Shown here piece by piece: positions 62,818 to 64,000 of a stretch of DNA of 64,000 bases. Every line of letters begins with the position of its first letter. The first letter of the stretch is position 1. Source of the DNA: CALAGB01 sp963789565 (GTDB lineage Bacteria; Chloroflexota; Chloroflexia; Thermomicrobiales; Thermomicrobiaceae); NCBI GenBank assembly GCA_963789565.1, contig CAWBKX010000002.1, positions 62,001 to 126,000 on the forward strand. The letters are read 5' to 3'. Under the pieces are notes generated by a model. It did no database searches. It was not told the DNA's origin and worked only from the letters and a program-made list of their open reading frames with translations. A program made the translations under genes and the position numbers.

Positions 62818-64000
62818 TCAGTCCTTGTTGCCGGTGAATTGCGCCTTGAACCAGGTAGCGTCCAACGCCTCAGTGCCCGTGGGCTTGATCTCTTTTCGAA
62901 GTTCGTCTGCATCGTAGTCGCGGGTGCGCAGCATGATCGGCATGTTGATGGCATGTCCGAGGATGAGGCATTCCTGCTTTGGTCGCAGGCTCGCGAGCAT
63001 ACCACGCAGTTGATTGCGATCGGAAACGCCGCTCAACACGGCGTCAATGTCGCGCGGATCGGTCAGCAAGCCGGTGATGCGCGTGCCGATCTGCGACATG
63101 ACCTCCGGATCGATTCCTGACGGGCGCTGATCGACGATGAGTAAGGTCACCGAGTATTTGCGCATCTCGCGGGCAATGGTGCCGAAGATTGACTGTCGGG
63201 ATGCCTCCGGCGTCAGAAACTTATGCGCCTCTTCGAGCACGACAACCAAATGCCTGGGGTCCTGTCGCGGGACTGATGCCGGACCAGATTGGGAGTCGAC
63301 CTGTTCAGTGTAGCGCTGATGGATGCGCCGCGTCACGATATTGGCTACCAGCATGTAGTCGAGGAACGATTGATAGGCTCCAAATTGCAGGATCACGTGC
63401 TTTCCGCGCTGCAAATTGGCGAGCAAATCGTCGATTGCCGACGTCTCGGCGTGCTCGAGGATGTATTTGCGCCGCCGCAACACCGCAAGCTTCTGTCTCA
63501 GAGCCCCCAGAGCACCCTCATGAGTACCGGTCTCTTTGCAGAATAGTTCCAAATCGTCTTTCGACATGGCCAACAGCCTTTGCAGCCAACGCTCGCGGAA
63601 GCGCTCCCACAGCTGATGCGTTGTGGCGCCGTACGTGCCAGTCAAATTGAGCTCACTGGCCAAAAGTTCGATATCTTCCGGCTCGATCTGGTTGAGTCCA
63701 AAGACCAGATCGCGCTGCCCGCGGCCACTCTCAAGCGTGTACACGATCACCCGCGAGCTGCCGAAGAGATCGACCATACCCTGAATTTTCGGTTCGCTCG
63801 GAAGCTGCTTGGCGTATTCACCGTGCATGTCGAAGACCAGAACGGACGCGACGTCGCTCTTGATGATCCCGAAGAGGAGCAACCTCGTCAGGACGCTCTT
63901 TCCCGTGCCGCTCTGTCCGAAGACGCCATTGCTGCGCGTGACGAGCTCTTTGAGATCGATCGGAATCTTGATGTCCATGGTCGGCGGAGTCCCAAGCGCG
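62818..64000 (-). CDS. herA: HerA-type DNA translocase ATPase, N-terminus beyond window
   Basis: FtsK/HerA-family ATPase, 386 residues from ATG 63978 but probably longer: the same frame is open to the window edge (ALGTPPT precedes the Met), and the N-terminal HAS-barrel expected before the P-loop is missing from the visible part. Walker A is VFGQSGTGKSVL (21-30 counted from that Met), Walker B LVVVLEEAHKFL (about 245-256) with Glu, and LLIVDQRPSGIDPEVMSQIG follows. HerA works as a hexamer in DNA-end resection with NurA. It is transcribed just ahead of the SbcD/Mre11-like gene. The true start is outside the window. Confidence 0.88.
   Translation of the reverse strand, partial: ALGTPPTMDIKIPIDLKELVTRSNGVFGQSGTGKSVLTRLLLFGIIKSDVASVLVFDMHGEYAKQLPSEPKIQGMVDLFGSSRVIVYTLESGRGQRDLVFGLNQIEPEDIELLASELNLTGTYGATTHQLWERFRERWLQRLLAMSKDDLELFCKETGTHEGALGALRQKLAVLRRRKYILEHAETSAIDDLLANLQRGKHVILQFGAYQSFLDYMLVANIVTRRIHQRYTEQVDSQSGPASVPRQDPRHLVVVLEEAHKFLTPEASRQSIFGTIAREMRKYSVTLLIVDQRPSGIDPEVMSQIGTRITGLLTDPRDIDAVLSGVSDRNQLRGMLASLRPKQECLILGHAINMPIMLRTRDYDADELRKEIKPTGTEALDATWFKAQFTGNKD

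Overview
The window is a gene-dense stretch of bacterial chromosome, roughly 58-60 % G+C by eye, with no prophage, insertion sequence, CRISPR array, rRNA or tRNA that I could find. The gene set points to a member of the Chloroflexota, probably close to Thermomicrobia. The main indicators are a DEDDh exonuclease fused to a UvrC-type GIY-YIG nuclease, a SpoIIIAA-like ATPase with an R3H domain, a secreted protein with FGYP...QYFERARFE repeats, a family 4 uracil-DNA glycosylase, a RecO/RecR/LigA set, glycolate oxidase GlcDEF, and frequent TTG/GTG starts. This placement is inferred from gene content only.

Layout. 1-8.2 kb: end of carA, then carB, a MITE-like palindromic element, cax, pyrE, a YgeY-like M20 hydrolase and a threonine-synthase-like PLP enzyme. 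8.2-19.7 kb: an information-processing block with ligA (minus) divergent from the exonuclease/GIY-YIG fusion across a candidate SOS box, then phosphohexomutase, Udg4, RNase J, FtsK and RecR. 19.8-27.7 kb: a GNAT-like protein, the R3H ATPase, tmk, a cyclic-di-AMP receptor (DarA type), a double zinc-ribbon membrane protein, NAD kinase (minus), KDPG aldolase, RecO and a PH/SHOCT membrane protein. 27.9-40.3 kb, all minus: FtsH, an uncharacterised AAA+ ATPase with a winged-helix-like N-terminus, a MacAB-like exporter (fusion protein, permease, ATPase) with a threefold-repeat membrane protein in its midst, TrmD, a HAD hydrolase and a membrane HD-GYP protein. 40.3-41.3 kb is a 0.9-kb gene-free tract with palindromes. 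41.3-50.5 kb: SpoIIE-type phosphatase, small P-loop protein, repeat-bearing secreted protein, peptide-binding lipoprotein, GNAT, aroC, aroA, an RmlC-like cupin and a methyltransferase. 50.6-51.6 kb: smpB and tmRNA, which together form the complete trans-translation pair. 51.7-64 kb: TspO, small membrane proteins, an EVE-domain protein, glcDEF, a secreted protein, an S9 peptidase, and an SbcD/Mre11-like nuclease with a HerA ATPase running off the right edge.

How it fits together. Pyrimidine synthesis is represented by carAB, pyrE and tmk, and the shikimate pathway by aroA and aroC. DNA repair is unusually rich: LigA, the UvrC-like fusion, Udg4, RecR, RecO, SbcD and HerA. Second-messenger signalling appears twice, as a c-di-AMP receptor and a probable c-di-GMP phosphodiesterase. 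Most genes look like housekeeping genes. The least explained items are the threefold-repeat membrane protein in the exporter locus, the altered Udg4, the HerA-Mre11 pair without visible NurA or SbcC, and recurring promoter architectures (extended -10 and leaderless).
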